A stretch of DNA of 64,000 nt, from NCBI GenBank assembly GCA_022695795.1, contig MU404055.1, positions 434,001 through 498,000 on the forward strand, in the 5' to 3' direction. The first letter of the stretch is position 1. Every line of letters begins with the position of its first letter. The DNA is from Biscogniauxia marginata (lineage: Eukaryota > Ascomycota > Sordariomycetes > Xylariales > Xylariaceae). The position numbers and the translations under genes were made by a program. Below the pieces are notes generated by a model, which ran no database searches, was not told the DNA's origin, and saw nothing but the letters and a program-made list of their open reading frames with translations. Shown piece by piece: positions 22,517 through 33,800 of the stretch.

Positions 22517-23718
22517 GATGGTGGAATGGAAAGGGGATGGACGGGGAGAGTGGGCATTTGGGAGGGTTGGAAAGGCTGAGGCTACAGCGTGTTATACGCA
22601 CAATGTAGATATCTACGCGCCCATCCCTGCGTTCGTATGTAATTAACTAGGCTTATTGTGTCGCAACGGCAGGCAAGGAAGTGGGTTGACATGCACCATC
22701 CCGGATGTTATAGTGACAGACCGTCGTTCAGCATGCTACATGTCAACCAAAGTATCGGGTCTTCAGACTTGATATTTGATATCCTTTGGGGCATTGGAAC
22801 AGTTAATCAGCTCTGCCGGTGTGCTGCCGTCACATCGGCCCTAAGCTATTACTTTTAAAAACTAACTAGCTATTTAATATAGTATAATAGTTACATAGAA
22901 TATATAGGTACCTAAGTAACATACAATTAACCATTTTTAAAAAAAAAAGCTGGTTAACAAGCTACATACATTAACAAAATCGACAGAGATGATGTGGGAT
23001 TATTTGTGTGACATCGAGTGCACTACACTGACCAAGTACACCAATAACCACACTTTTCAAAAGGATGTCAGAATATCAAGTCTAGCCACTGGTATTCTGG
23101 GTTGGTATATATGGTTCGACAGCGGTTCGTATATCGTGATTGTAGGTATGCTACCGTCCTAGCAACTGCCTGCCTCTCTTGATTTTCGGCAACCTTCAAG
23201 TAACGCATCAACCCCTTCGGCACTCGTTTCAGCCTTCTTATTGTTGGATATGCAAGTCGTTATCTATATAGACACGTTATTTTGAACCCTTGAAAGTCTT
23301 GGATTCGTCCCAGTCATTTTAGAAGGTAGCGACACATTCACAGATAACTTGAAGTAAGGGGTAAAACTAGGTTTCCGTCAGAACGTGGAACATTAGGTAT
23401 TTTACAGATTTGCTTTAAACCGCGTCATTCTAGCTCGGAAACGACGAGTAATGTCTTTCTAGAAGCTCACGGTGTAAGTAGGTAGGTCCCTGCTCTTATT
23501 TCACATAACTAATAAATAACAAATAATTTACCGGCTACATCACTCGCTCATCCTACCGGGGATACCATGGCTGAACAACAGACTTGAGAAGAAATGAATA
23601 CAGAGGCGACTGCAAAACGTAGATTATTTACTAGAGAACCTATTTATGTACACTTCTACTCCGCAATCACGCCCTTATTACCCCAGACTAGCTGCGCGGC
23701 CCTTTGTAACACGCCCGC
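22517..23718. other. Intergenic region
   Basis: About 1.2 kb between the start of the P450 pseudogene and the 3' end of the GH93 gene. The first 100-200 bases are the old P450 promoter. The stretch 22,850-22,960 is AT-rich. No coding region was recognised. Confidence 0.4.
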
Positions 23719-24864
23719 TCAAATCTCCACCACGCTAATGGTGACCTTGTTCGTCGTGCTGGGCGGTAAGCGTCCTCCGCCAGCAATCAGCACGAACCCG
23801 GGGTCCTCCTGGAAGACGTGCAGCGAGCGCGTATACGATGCTGTCTCGGGCGTGTCGACCGTCTCCCACGCATCCTCAGCGCCGAGAGCTCGGTTGATGT
23901 AGATCTGCGAGCAGCAGCCCGACGACACGACGATGGTGCCGTTCTCGCCGCCCGCGGGCGTCCAGACCACGTACGGCGATCCGTTCGGCGATGTCGTGCT
24001 GCCAGAGCTACTGCGGCTGGCGATCGCGTGGTGCGGCTTGTCGGCAAAGGACTCCGGGTCCTCCGACAGCCGGTAATACACCGGGAATCTGTACCCCGAG
24101 GACCCGCCCGTGGGATCTGCGCCGCCGCCGTACTCGTACGTGTAGATGTACTGGCCGTTAGGCAGGAGAGCCAAGGTGGGCATGCCCGGGCGGTCCGTGT
24201 ACGTTGGGTACTCGACGTCGTCGACGACGGGGCCCCAAGTGCGCAGGTCCGTCGAGGTCTGGTGCACTATCTTCTGTCCGTGCGTCGCGTTCTCACGCTG
24301 GTCCGAGTAATAGTAGATAAGTTTACCCCCGTGCAGCAACAAAAATGGCTCCCAGACGGGCGTCAGGCCGTTATTCGGCCGCGCCTCGCCGCCGGCTGCG
24401 ACGTGGCTCACGAACTCCCACGTGACGCCGCTATCGGTCGAGGCGTACAGGTCGAGCTGCGTACTCGACAGGTCCGTAGGAATAGACGACCCGGCGAGGA
24501 GCACGGTTCCAGCGTCGTAGCCGCCGATAGCCTCGGGTAGGACGTATAGGACAGGCTGGTACCTCAGACCATACCCCAAACCCTGGTCCTCCACCCGGGA
24601 GATCTCCGTCCAGGTGGCCCCCTGATCGGTAGATTTGTAGATAGGGAAGTACACTGGAGGCGGCTCGGGGCTGTAGTTCTCCCACGTAGCGAGGAGGTCG
24701 TTGTTAGGCAGTTGAGCCACACGGGCGTATAGCGTCCTTGGATCGGTGTAATCACTAGGGGGTGTATATACGGTGACTTGGGAGAGCGTCTCGACCGCGG
24801 AGACGCCAGGTGCGGACCACAGGGTGGCCGCGATGACGGCTAACGACAACCATGAGCGCGCCAT
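23719..24864 (-). CDS. Secreted GH93 exo-alpha-L-1,5-arabinanase-like enzyme
   Basis: A single intron-free frame of 381 aa starts with ATG at 24864. Residues 1-23 form a signal peptide ending in GVSA. The rest matches the six-bladed beta-propeller of glycoside hydrolase family 93, which releases arabinobiose from the ends of linear arabinan in plant pectin outside the cell. Visible family stretches are TLYARVAQLPNNDLLATWEN, PVYFPIYKSTDQGATW (an Asp-box-like turn), LYASTDSGVTWEFVS (a second one), TPVWEPFLLLHGGKLIYYYS, RPGMPTLALLPNGQYIYTYE and NGTIVVSSGCC. E172 (in VWEP) and E244 (in TYEY) sit at the places where I expect the catalytic pair of the family; this is inference from memory of the Fusarium enzyme. 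Length is normal. The gene is GC-rich compared with its AT-rich surroundings. A sialidase-like function is the alternative, since the folds are related, but the arabinanase assignment is preferred. Confidence 0.87.
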   Translation of the reverse strand: MARSWLSLAVIAATLWSAPGVSAVETLSQVTVYTPPSDYTDPRTLYARVAQLPNNDLLATWENYSPEPPPVYFPIYKSTDQGATWTEISRVEDQGLGYGLRYQPVLYVLPEAIGGYDAGTVLLAGSSIPTDLSSTQLDLYASTDSGVTWEFVSHVAAGGEARPNNGLTPVWEPFLLLHGGKLIYYYSDQRENATHGQKIVHQTSTDLRTWGPVVDDVEYPTYTDRPGMPTLALLPNGQYIYTYEYGGGADPTGGSSGYRFPVYYRLSEDPESFADKPHHAIASRSSSGSTTSPNGSPYVVWTPAGGENGTIVVSSGCCSQIYINRALGAEDAWETVDTPETASYTRSLHVFQEDPGFVLIAGGGRLPPSTTNKVTISVVEI

Positions 24865-25250
24865 GCTTTACAGATATACTAATATCAATTCATATAAAGA
24901 TGACAACGATCGGCACTAGTTAGTGACAGGACATTAAGCAGCACGCTGTAAATATATACCTGCACCTGGCCCGCTTGGACCGCCTAGCAACGCCCACCCA
25001 GCCCAATAGAAGGTGAGCGCATGTCACCGAATATGGGCTCGTCTCGCTACAGTCTTCGGCCGATGTTCCCCGCCGGAAAGCTAGCTCACCCCAGGAACGA
25101 CTTACCCCAGATTTATGCGGGCCAATCAACGGGACAGGCTAGAACGAATATAGCCGCGACCAAGACAACCAAGTCGCGTTTGATTCATGGAATTCATCGT
25201 ATACGATGATTAATGGGGCGCCTTTTGAATAGCGGTGGATTTGCTACAGC

Positions 25251-25336
25251 GCAGACCTCTTTTGGTCTGCCCACGTAAGGCGATACTCATCTAAGAGCGG
25301 GCTAAGCCGCAGCATCCGCTTTAGATGGAACCATCT
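25251..25336. repeat. Cluster of stem-loops
   Basis: GCAGACC (25251-25257) pairs perfectly with GGTCTGC (25264-25270) around a six-base loop. Directly after it, CATCTAAGAGCGG (25288-25300) pairs with CCGCTTTAGATG (25316-25327) with one bulged base. The 3' arm of this second stem can alternatively pair, as AGATGG, with CCATCT at about 25331-25336. It lies about 390-470 bp upstream of the GH93 start. It may be a remnant of a mobile element or a structured transcript. Confidence 0.45.
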
Positions 25337-25960
25337 CACATGCTACCTTAGCTGAATGCTCGATTTTAGCATTGAATGACGTTTTCCCGTTAATTCTCCC
25401 GTTGGTGGAGGAGACGACGATCTACGTGATATTATAGGGGTGTAACCGGGCTGTCTCTACCTACTATATTTAACCTGAAAGAATAAGCGCCCCAATGTAT
25501 AAAGGTATCGTAGCAGGTTCAACTTAATATAGTGTAATATGATAGAGAGCCGGTTGAGGCTGTGAAATAAAGGAATAACTTACCGGTGCAACTATGACAA
25601 TAAACATGAGACTTTTATCACACATTGAGCGGATTATAGGTTCATGGTTTAATATATAACTCTATATAATTATGTAAGCATCTAATATTTTCATGACCAA
25701 TTATATGTAAAGAAATAACATAGCCGCCCTTTTCTCTCGGTTTAAATTAAGCAACACTATTATATGTGAAGTGCATTATATTTTACATTTCGTATAATGA
25801 TACGGAGTTTACTATACATCTTTATAAGTTTAAAGAATTGGTAGTAACTCTCAAAGCGCTAGTGCTATTAAAATTTTGATGGGCTCTACTTTATAATGCT
25901 TATATAAACCTGCTGGCTCCCCGCCATATTTCGGAACAACTAGAGGGTTTGAAGTTAGGC

Positions 25961-26002
25961 AACATTGAAGTACAGGACTTTTGAGTCCTGTAATTCAATG
26001 TT
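25961..26002. repeat. Near-perfect 19-bp inverted repeat (hairpin)
   Basis: The left arm at 25961-25979 and right arm at 25984-26002 are reverse complements at 18 of 19 positions, separated by a four-base TTTG loop. The core pairs ACAGGACT with AGTCCTGT. Such a fold-back could be the end of a degraded transposable element or LTR, or a small hairpin RNA. The sequence alone does not decide. Confidence 0.6.
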
Positions 26003-26036
26003 ACTATTTCTTTTATTTTGTCACGAAAGGTCGGCA

Positions 26037-26072
26037 AACTAGGTACAACTAGGTACAACTAGGTACAACTAG
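26037..26072. repeat. Short tandem repeat, 10-bp unit
   Basis: AACTAGGTAC is repeated three times in a row, followed by a partial fourth copy (AACTAG). The unit contains the TAGGTAC word that is common in intergenic DNA of this window. Confidence 0.85.
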
Positions 26073-27408
26073 TGTATTCCTAGGTAGGGCCAAGAACAAG
26101 ACCTACGCAGGAGAGGAGGCCCTTACATAGCCTGAGCCAGGTCTTTCTGTGATAAACTCATTGAACGACAAGAATGCTGGTCGTCTCCTTTCAGCGCACT
26201 TCTCTGAGAAGAATATAAGTATCCCGCAATTCGTTTTTATTTAGCAATCTGTGTCGAATGGCTCTTATGAAGACTTTAGTATGGTAAAGTTTATAAAGGG
26301 TCTTGAGTTTATAGCTACATTACTTAGGTAAATTAAGAACATATGTAATGTAACGTGCTTGGATGTTGAAATATGGTAGAAATATATTAAAAAGTTGTTT
26401 TATAATAGTTTCTAAGGCGAACATAAAAAGCTTGAAAGATAAGAGACGGTTATATAAAAGCAAAACACTAGCTATGCATCTTGATATTAATTTAATATTT
26501 CATTTACGTCTTAGCTTAAAGGCATATGCTATATATAACGTTTATAAGCACGTGTTCCTAATATGTGTACTTACCTACCTCCTAGGTGATGCTAAGGTTT
26601 ATCAAATGCGGCGTACACGTGCAAGTACTAATTGGACCAGGCTGTTAAGGAGGCTAGGTAGGATGGTACATACTTAACCTAGATACGGTGGCGTATAGAG
26701 AAATGATTTCTGTAATTATTAGAAGACTGGAAGAACGGAGTCAGGTAATAGAAATTAAATTATACAATGATATGCAATTCATCAATCGCATTGAAAGTTT
26801 CAAGGCAACGGGAGATGGGCACCTGGGAAGACGTTAGATGCTTAAACGCACGGGCCACATTGCGAATTTTGGCGGTAACAATGCTTGCCATTAAGGACGG
26901 GTGAGTTCGATCGGCGGCCATGATCCCTGTATTACAGCTAACGCAGGTTACTTAATCCGTACTGCAGAACGTGATAAGGACGGGACTAGCCCTGAAACTT
27001 GGAAGTTGGCTGTCTTCTTTACCAATCATGACATTTCGCCAACCCCTCTCCGTCAGATTCCAACTTCTAACTTGGACAACAGCTGAACAACGAACCAATT
27101 AACCAACTTTCGTTAACACATCCCCCACGCTTGCACACCTGCGCTCGTTAACCCTCAGCCTTGCTTCTCAACTAGGCAGCTTGCGCAACTTGGCCAGAAC
27201 GACGTCTTCTCGTATTGGTACCCACACACAGCGCCGCATGACGACGACGCGACAAGACTTCACCACCATTGCGCACATGCTCGTGCTCGTGCTCCAGTCA
27301 TCACAGTAGCGGAAGCAACGGCAACAGCACCGCCACCGTCACTCGCTTCCAGATAGAGCACCCAAGCCTTCGATCATGTTTATGTGATCCCTTCGCCATT
27401 ACGCCGGA

Positions 27409-30400
27409 ATGCTCCAACATCTGCGCTTCCACAGACGGGCCCCGTCGAATCCCACCTCTCCCATACCCGAGACCAACCCGTGGGATACCGCCTCGGCCCA
27501 GCTGGTCCCCAATGATGGGGTCCCGCCTCCAGACCCGAGGCCTCGCTCTGCTGCTTCCCTTCCTTTCGCCCACCCGCACGGACAGTCGCCCTCCCAGCCG
27601 ACACCTCCCCAGCAACATCCACATCAGCTACCTCCGACCTTGCCACCCATCACCAGCATCGTATCTCCCGATTCTTCCGACCTTTCCATAGACCTCAAGG
27701 ATTTCGACTCGAAGCTGTATGAGGAATCGAAGCCCCTGCCTCACTCCCCTCGTTCACCCAACAACGAAGAAACCGGCTTTATTGGTGGCCTAGCCTTGAG
27801 GAATTATCGACGTGAGCAAGAGGCACTAAAACCACCTTCATCCGAACGACCTACTTCAACCACGTCTGATGTCTCTGGCTTCAAGCCAAATGCGCCTGTG
27901 ACGAGTTCCTCTAGCCGGCCAGCGCTATCTGCCAAGTCCTCTAAGACCACTTCCTTCGTCAGTCCGACCGACCTTCAGAATGCCGTTGTTACGGGGAAGC
28001 GCCCGCCAGGTACCAGAATGACATCAGAACCGCAGGTCCTATCCAACCAACCCGCTATTCAGGAGCCTTCACGAGGCAGAAAGGGACTCCCGTTCCTAAA
28101 GAATCCCGTATCGACCTTGTTATTGCGCAGAAAGGCATACCAGAATGTACCCGACCTCGCCTTGCCGCTTCGGAACAACTCTGAAGAGCCCTCATATGAC
28201 CCACGAATCAGAGGGACCCGTGTCCATGACTTTAGCGCCCCGAGACCGCGGAGAATCGTTTCCAATATTGAACCAGCCAGCCTCGCGGCTGACAAGCTCC
28301 GCCAGAGCTACAATTCACCGGCCACCAGCACCCAATCGCCTGGGGTAGAGGCGCCTCCCGTTCCGCCCAAAGATGAGCATACTAATTCCATGCGCACATC
28401 GTCCTTGACGCATTCCAGAGCATTGTCGGTGGATTCTAGGCCTGCTCGGAAGTCTCAAGACCTAGTAGACGTTGAATCCAGAGCTGATTCGAACGGCCAG
28501 TCAAATAGCCAACGCAGAATAAGTTCAATACAACCATCTCTCGCTTCGGTATCTCGCAATGTATCACAGGCATCTTCCAAAGATGTCCTCTCCTCGCTAC
28601 CTAGGCACATGAAGAGCACTTCATCTCGCTTTAGTTTCGACATGATCGGGGCGGCAAAGCAAGAGAAGCTGCTAGAGGAAAGACATCGGCAGCGCCAGCA
28701 AGATAAAAAGGTAGACGAATCTATGGGTCGACGAGATTCACGTTTTGATGACTTCGACGAAGACGCATTTGACTACGATGCAATGGATTTTGATGATGGT
28801 CTGGAGGAGCGAATTCCAGGCGTGAACGCAGACGATGACGAGGAGGAAGACTTCGATGCAGTAAATGATCCAGATAACGACCAGGAGAACTTCGCTGGGT
28901 TCGTCTTTCAGCGCTCCAACCCGGGATCCTCTTTAGCAAGTCCCCATAGCGCTGGAGTACTGCCAACACCAAGAGATGAAGACGGCAATATAATCGGGTA
29001 TGCGAGGACGGGAGAGACGCCAGATCTCAATAGACTCTCACAAAGCCTGCTTGAAGAGCTAATTGAACAGCCACCCGAAAATGAAAAGGCGCCCAAAGAG
29101 AACGTACCAACTGGTCTGGGGATTCAGGGTCTGGAAACTGTCGCTGAAACCCCTGAATCGAAGATGTATCAACATCCTAATAGCCATGTCGGCATGCCCA
29201 AAACTCTCAAACAATACGGCGACATCCCGAAACCTCTTGATAAGGATGACGAGCTCTACTTCAATGATGGGCTGATTCACGATTTCGACGGAGAGGGAGA
29301 TGGCTCTCATTTTGATGAGTCTATTTTTGACCTGGACGATACGGATCAATACGGGCGACCTATCCCGGGTTTGTTTGCCAACGCGTTGGCGCAAAGGAAC
29401 GCTGCTCAGGAGGCCCAGAAGCGAGAGTCTGATATCACGTCGAGGCTCTCAGGGCAGTCTGTTTTATCAAAGTCTACTGCTCACACATCGCTAAGTGTTG
29501 ATGTACAGCCCAAGTCTGAGGAGCTCGAGGCACGGGATGAGAGAATTGAGCATATCGAGGAGCCAAGGCCAACAGATGAGCAGTTGCAAACTACAGGAGA
29601 AGACCAGGTTGCAGCATACCAAGCAGCTTTGGCTGCTGCTGCCCATCAAGCTGCTGCCTCTGGCAAGTTCCGCCGGGACTCATCCCCACCGCTTCCGGCA
29701 GAGTTGACAGTCACGTCACCAACGACGTCTGGATCTTCTCAGTCCCATTCTCATCCTGATGAAAATGATAACACATTTGATGATGCAATGGATGATTACG
29801 AATACGATGATGGCTTCTCTGCAGGGCTAGATGATTATGAGCTAGACGATGATGCTATCATCGCCGAAGTTAATGCTAGTGCTCTCGCCAATGATTCAGA
29901 CGGCTGGTACGGGCAGGAGTTTGGGTTCTATTCTGCCCCAGTGCCGCAGTATGTTCACCATGGTCCAAACTCGCTCAGTGAGAAGAATCTTTACCAATAT
30001 TCCCACGGCGGCTACTTTGGCCCCAGCGGCGTCAACCGTACTACCTCCGGTCGTATTGTTTCGCGCGAACCAAACCTTACTCCTATCACGGAACGCTCTG
30101 AATACTCGAATAGAAATTCTTTAATGAGCCTTGGAATCCCACCCGGGCCTAGCAGCAGCGCTCCTGTTCAGAGCCCCGGCTTGGCGCAACTTGCCATGAT
30201 GGCCGACGATGATAACATGTCCTTGTCAGCGCTCTTGCGTCTTCGCTCGAAGGCCTGGGGTGGTTCTCAAGCCTCACTCCCCAGCTCGCGTGATGGATCC
30301 CCAAATGATCGTAATGGTGCTACGAGTCCCTGGGGCCAGGATATCGGAGGTGTTATGGGTCCTTCCCATGGAAGAAAAAATTCGGCATTCTCAATTTATA

Positions 30401-30855
30401 GTCAAGACTCGACTACAGGACCAGGGAGTGGCGCGGGGAGTCCCACGCTGACTATGTCAATCCCAAACGTACCTAATAATGCCATACCTCCACTTAATGT
30501 GCCTTCGAGCGCGAATCCTACATCTACTGCCTCTCCCATTTCAGCGTCGGTTTTCTCCCCTTTGCAACCATCCTCGGCCTGCCCACCTGTCTTCGAAGAC
30601 GATGAGACAAGCCCCGTGAAAGTCGGAATCACAACAGCGAAGTCGTGCGGTGAAAACATCAGCCCAACTGTTAGCAACCCATCGCAGAAACGTCCAGGCA
30701 TGGGTCACCGGCATAAGGGTAGCGCAGACAGCTTCTCGTACTCTAAGGAAGAAGAGAGCGGTGAGACGCGATGGATCCTCGAGCGTCGCCGGACAGCAGA
30801 CTCAGGCGAAATCGAGATCCTTGGGCGCGAGATTGTCAGTAGCGGTCGGATATAG
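27409..30855 (+). CDS. Large, mostly disordered uncharacterised fungal protein
   Basis: One uninterrupted frame of 1148 aa. The ATG at 27409 is the first in the frame, and the N-terminus is Pro-rich. I do not recognise a catalytic domain. Ordered-looking conserved blocks sit in Ser/Pro-rich filler: GFIGGLALRNYRREQEAL (about 125-142), YDPRIRGTRVHDFSAPRPR (about 264-282) and RFSFDMIGAAKQEKLLEERH (about 405-424). There is a highly acidic stretch with FDDFDEDAFDYDAMDFDDG (about 446-466), then GFVFQRSNPGSSLASP. Later features are a second acidic cluster (DAMDDYEYDDGFSAGLDDYE), an Ala-rich helix (AAYQAALAAAAHQAAASG), and a C-terminus ending ETRWILERRRTADSGEIEILG, which looks like a conserved closing motif. 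No signal peptide or membrane segment is seen. Many SP/TP sites suggest regulation by phosphorylation. A scaffold or regulatory role is a guess. The gene is certain; the function is not. Confidence 0.85.
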   Translation: MLQHLRFHRRAPSNPTSPIPETNPWDTASAQLVPNDGVPPPDPRPRSAASLPFAHPHGQSPSQPTPPQQHPHQLPPTLPPITSIVSPDSSDLSIDLKDFDSKLYEESKPLPHSPRSPNNEETGFIGGLALRNYRREQEALKPPSSERPTSTTSDVSGFKPNAPVTSSSSRPALSAKSSKTTSFVSPTDLQNAVVTGKRPPGTRMTSEPQVLSNQPAIQEPSRGRKGLPFLKNPVSTLLLRRKAYQNVPDLALPLRNNSEEPSYDPRIRGTRVHDFSAPRPRRIVSNIEPASLAADKLRQSYNSPATSTQSPGVEAPPVPPKDEHTNSMRTSSLTHSRALSVDSRPARKSQDLVDVESRADSNGQSNSQRRISSIQPSLASVSRNVSQASSKDVLSSLPRHMKSTSSRFSFDMIGAAKQEKLLEERHRQRQQDKKVDESMGRRDSRFDDFDEDAFDYDAMDFDDGLEERIPGVNADDDEEEDFDAVNDPDNDQENFAGFVFQRSNPGSSLASPHSAGVLPTPRDEDGNIIGYARTGETPDLNRLSQSLLEELIEQPPENEKAPKENVPTGLGIQGLETVAETPESKMYQHPNSHVGMPKTLKQYGDIPKPLDKDDELYFNDGLIHDFDGEGDGSHFDESIFDLDDTDQYGRPIPGLFANALAQRNAAQEAQKRESDITSRLSGQSVLSKSTAHTSLSVDVQPKSEELEARDERIEHIEEPRPTDEQLQTTGEDQVAAYQAALAAAAHQAAASGKFRRDSSPPLPAELTVTSPTTSGSSQSHSHPDENDNTFDDAMDDYEYDDGFSAGLDDYELDDDAIIAEVNASALANDSDGWYGQEFGFYSAPVPQYVHHGPNSLSEKNLYQYSHGGYFGPSGVNRTTSGRIVSREPNLTPITERSEYSNRNSLMSLGIPPGPSSSAPVQSPGLAQLAMMADDDNMSLSALLRLRSKAWGGSQASLPSSRDGSPNDRNGATSPWGQDIGGVMGPSHGRKNSAFSIYSQDSTTGPGSGAGSPTLTMSIPNVPNNAIPPLNVPSSANPTSTASPISASVFSPLQPSSACPPVFEDDETSPVKVGITTAKSCGENISPTVSNPSQKRPGMGHRHKGSADSFSYSKEEESGETRWILERRRTADSGEIEILGREIVSSGRI

Positions 30856-33800
30856 AGCTTCCTGGCTCGTCTTCTGGACTAGCCTTCCGGAGTTTATAGC
30901 CGTTCACCGGTTGGCAAGGAAGAATAGGTCAAGTGACCTTTTTGACTAGATTATTGTGTGGAGTAGACAGGGCAGCATATAATATCTAACCATTCACTGT
31001 ATTTATTTCGTTTATCCTGCTTGGGACGCTTGGTAGTGCGCGTTATCCACGCAGACTTGCAAGTTCTTGGAGCATTGGTAGATATACACGGGTTTCTTGG
31101 GAGTACAAAAAAATATGAGAGAGACGGAGGATTGATCGGGGGGCCTTGCTATTATTAACTTTTTGGGTATTACGAGTCGGAAAGCATCGAAATCATGGGA
31201 CTGGAGCAGATATCTTATATACACGAGAGTTAGCAAGCGGATCGACTGGTCTTTTGGTGGTTCGAATCAATCATCCATATCGCCTCTTACGCGCAATAAT
31301 ATATCTAGTCGACGGAGAGAGATTAGGGAAGTGGAAGGAGCAGGAGGAAGGTCAGTGATTAATATTATATTACACGCATTTTGGTAAATACATTATCTTA
31401 TTACTATAATACAGGAATTAATTGTCTTCGCTGCACTCTAATTGTTAGGTACCTGGTATTTATATAATATATATGGCTAACCTTCTACGGGGCCTCGTTT
31501 CAACTTTAAACGTCTTGTCCCTTGCTGACTCAAGATAGTCGGAGTTGGATACGCATAAGCTGAGGTCTGCAAAGCGTCACTTGAGAGCCTTTGGTCTAAA
31601 TTTGCGTGTTACTTGTGTTAAGTTATTTTCCCATGGTGAAAATTTTAATGAAGTCATACGCCCTGGGTTTGATTTAAATATCTTCTTAAGGTCAAAATCT
31701 TTCCCCTCTTAAATTTGTAACAAATCCATCAATGATTATGCTATTTTACAATATAACCATTGCTAATATGGGAATTCTCGACGCAATTGTGACTTCCCTG
31801 GTAGGAGACAATGGCTTGCTATGAATAGGCCAAATACCGTCCCTTTCTTCACAAATGATCAAAATATTCATCACAGGTAGTTACAATACAGGCCAATTCT
31901 TCAAATAGAACTCAGTCTACCAATCAATCTACTACTATGACTCAGTGCTGCCCGTTGATAGCATCACTATTTCAAAAGGTAGGTGGCACACTGCACCAAC
32001 TTCACGAATGTCTAAACCCCTGGACTAGCGTTGTGGATCTATAGACCTTGACACTACCCCTATCTAACTCAATACTCGGAGAAAATGACCAGAAATGTTT
32101 ATTAACAGGCAGAATGATGATTACTTGCTACTTAGGTCGGCCAATGTCGGAAGCAATTCAGAGTGTAAGCTATTACTTGTATTTATAGCTTAAGTTGCCA
32201 AATTCGTGACTAGATTTTAGTGAGTCCTGGGATAGCTATAAGAGAGACAACTGAATTTGTGATCAAGTAAATGGAAGTACACGGGCATATACGTAAGGCT
32301 CCAATGTATCACACGACTTACGTTTGAAAGAGTAATTTTTGCTCCTTATTAGTTTAAGTTATTGACACACTCTAACAACAATATGATATCTGCCGATGGC
32401 GAAGCCGCTATTGTATAGTATGGCTTTCGCCAGCTAGATGTGACCAAAGTCAGTGTGTTGGTCCCATTTCCATTAATACCTCCAAATACTGGACTATCAA
32501 TTTTTACCGTGTCTACGATATCATAGCTCAAAATATACCGGCTGTTTCACCTAACTACTTAGAGTGCTCCCAGTATCCCCAGTACCTCACATCCATTCCT
32601 CAGTTGGCATGGCTCTTCCTCAGGTGAGGTACAATGGTAGTCCCTTGGCCGCCCTGATTTCACGAGATGGCAATCAGAGTCCAAGTGATAAGATTAAAAG
32701 CAGAAGGTCTCACATATAAAGAAGCTAAAACGAACAGTATTATCAATCGTGCAGACGAGCAATTCAGAGGTCAACTGCAAGTCTCAGAGTATGTCAATGA
32801 GATCATTGAGAACTTCGTAAGGCTTAAATACAAGGGAATATAAGACTACACTTATATCATGGACACAGCTAACTGTGTCATCTTAAACACCACCGGGTCA
32901 CTACAAAGAAGCTATTTGAACCTATCAACATGGAATTATGGGGAACTAGGCACGTGGAAACGTCATCACAAACAGTCGGGAGTCAGCAACAAGAATAGTT
33001 GTATAAGACCTTATGAGTTATTGACTTGGAGACTAGTCACCTATACTCACTGTCACTAAGCACACTTTAGGGTAGGGTAGCAATACAGTTGCATGAAGAG
33101 CCTCACTATATATGCCTAAGGAGCGGCTATATACACATATGGTTAACCCCGTTGTTCTTCTCTCTATCTAACACCTGCTGTTCTCTCACACCACTAAGAG
33201 TCATCAAGGAGAGAGTCACAAGTCAGCAGCCACATCAGCCACAAGCCCTCAACTCTTGACACTCATGACAGTACACCAATGAAGTCAACCTGTACGACAG
33301 TATCAACGATCCGTACAATACAAGTTGAACAACCTAACTAGAAACGATCATTACCATACTAAAAGCCTCAAGATAAAACTGAACATCCTTCTCCTGGCTG
33401 CCAAGTCATGCGTGGACCAGTTGTGTCCGACCCCCCGGACACTACTCTACCGGAGATCTAGGCGAGGACGATCGCGGGCCAACAGACAACTACCAAAGTT
33501 TTGTGATTTTTGTACTGAACAACATGGACCCGGGCCCGGCGCCAGAAAACAACACCCCGTATGGAACGCAGCAATCCTGTCACAGTCAAAGAAGCTTGCA
33601 GAGGCGCAGCTTGGGGCATAGAAGGCTAGCCTGTGTAGAAGTTTGTTCACACCCCTATCTTGTCAGGATCAGCATCTGCATATAACCCGACATTTGATAA
33701 CAATCTGCCGTATTCATCCCCGTTATTGTGCAAGGGCTCGAAGGAATTGATCGGCTTGAGCTCTCGATACTGTCACAGATAAATTGTTCGCCTAAGAAGC

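Larger units (their letters stand above)
24865..27408. other. AT-rich intergenic region with structured repeats
   Basis: About 2.5 kb. 24865-25200 is the GH93 promoter. From about 25,400 to 26,800 the DNA is strongly AT-rich and low in coding signal, as in repeat-derived or RIP-affected fungal DNA. It holds the stem-loops and tandem repeat listed separately. 26,980-27,408 is the CA- and C-rich leader of the large gene at 27409. Confidence 0.45.

Noticed and set aside
23818..24540. 240-codon plus-strand frame
   Set aside because: Shadow of the GC-rich GH93 gene on the opposite strand.
31255..31275. GGTTCGAATC, resembling a tRNA T-loop
   Set aside because: Flanking bases do not form a T-stem and no acceptor or anticodon arm is present; the same holds for a GGTTCGAACC near 59094.
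33400..33690. Possible retrotransposon gag remnant
   Set aside because: Only a short Pro-rich frame; no protease, integrase or reverse-transcriptase motif and no paired LTRs found.
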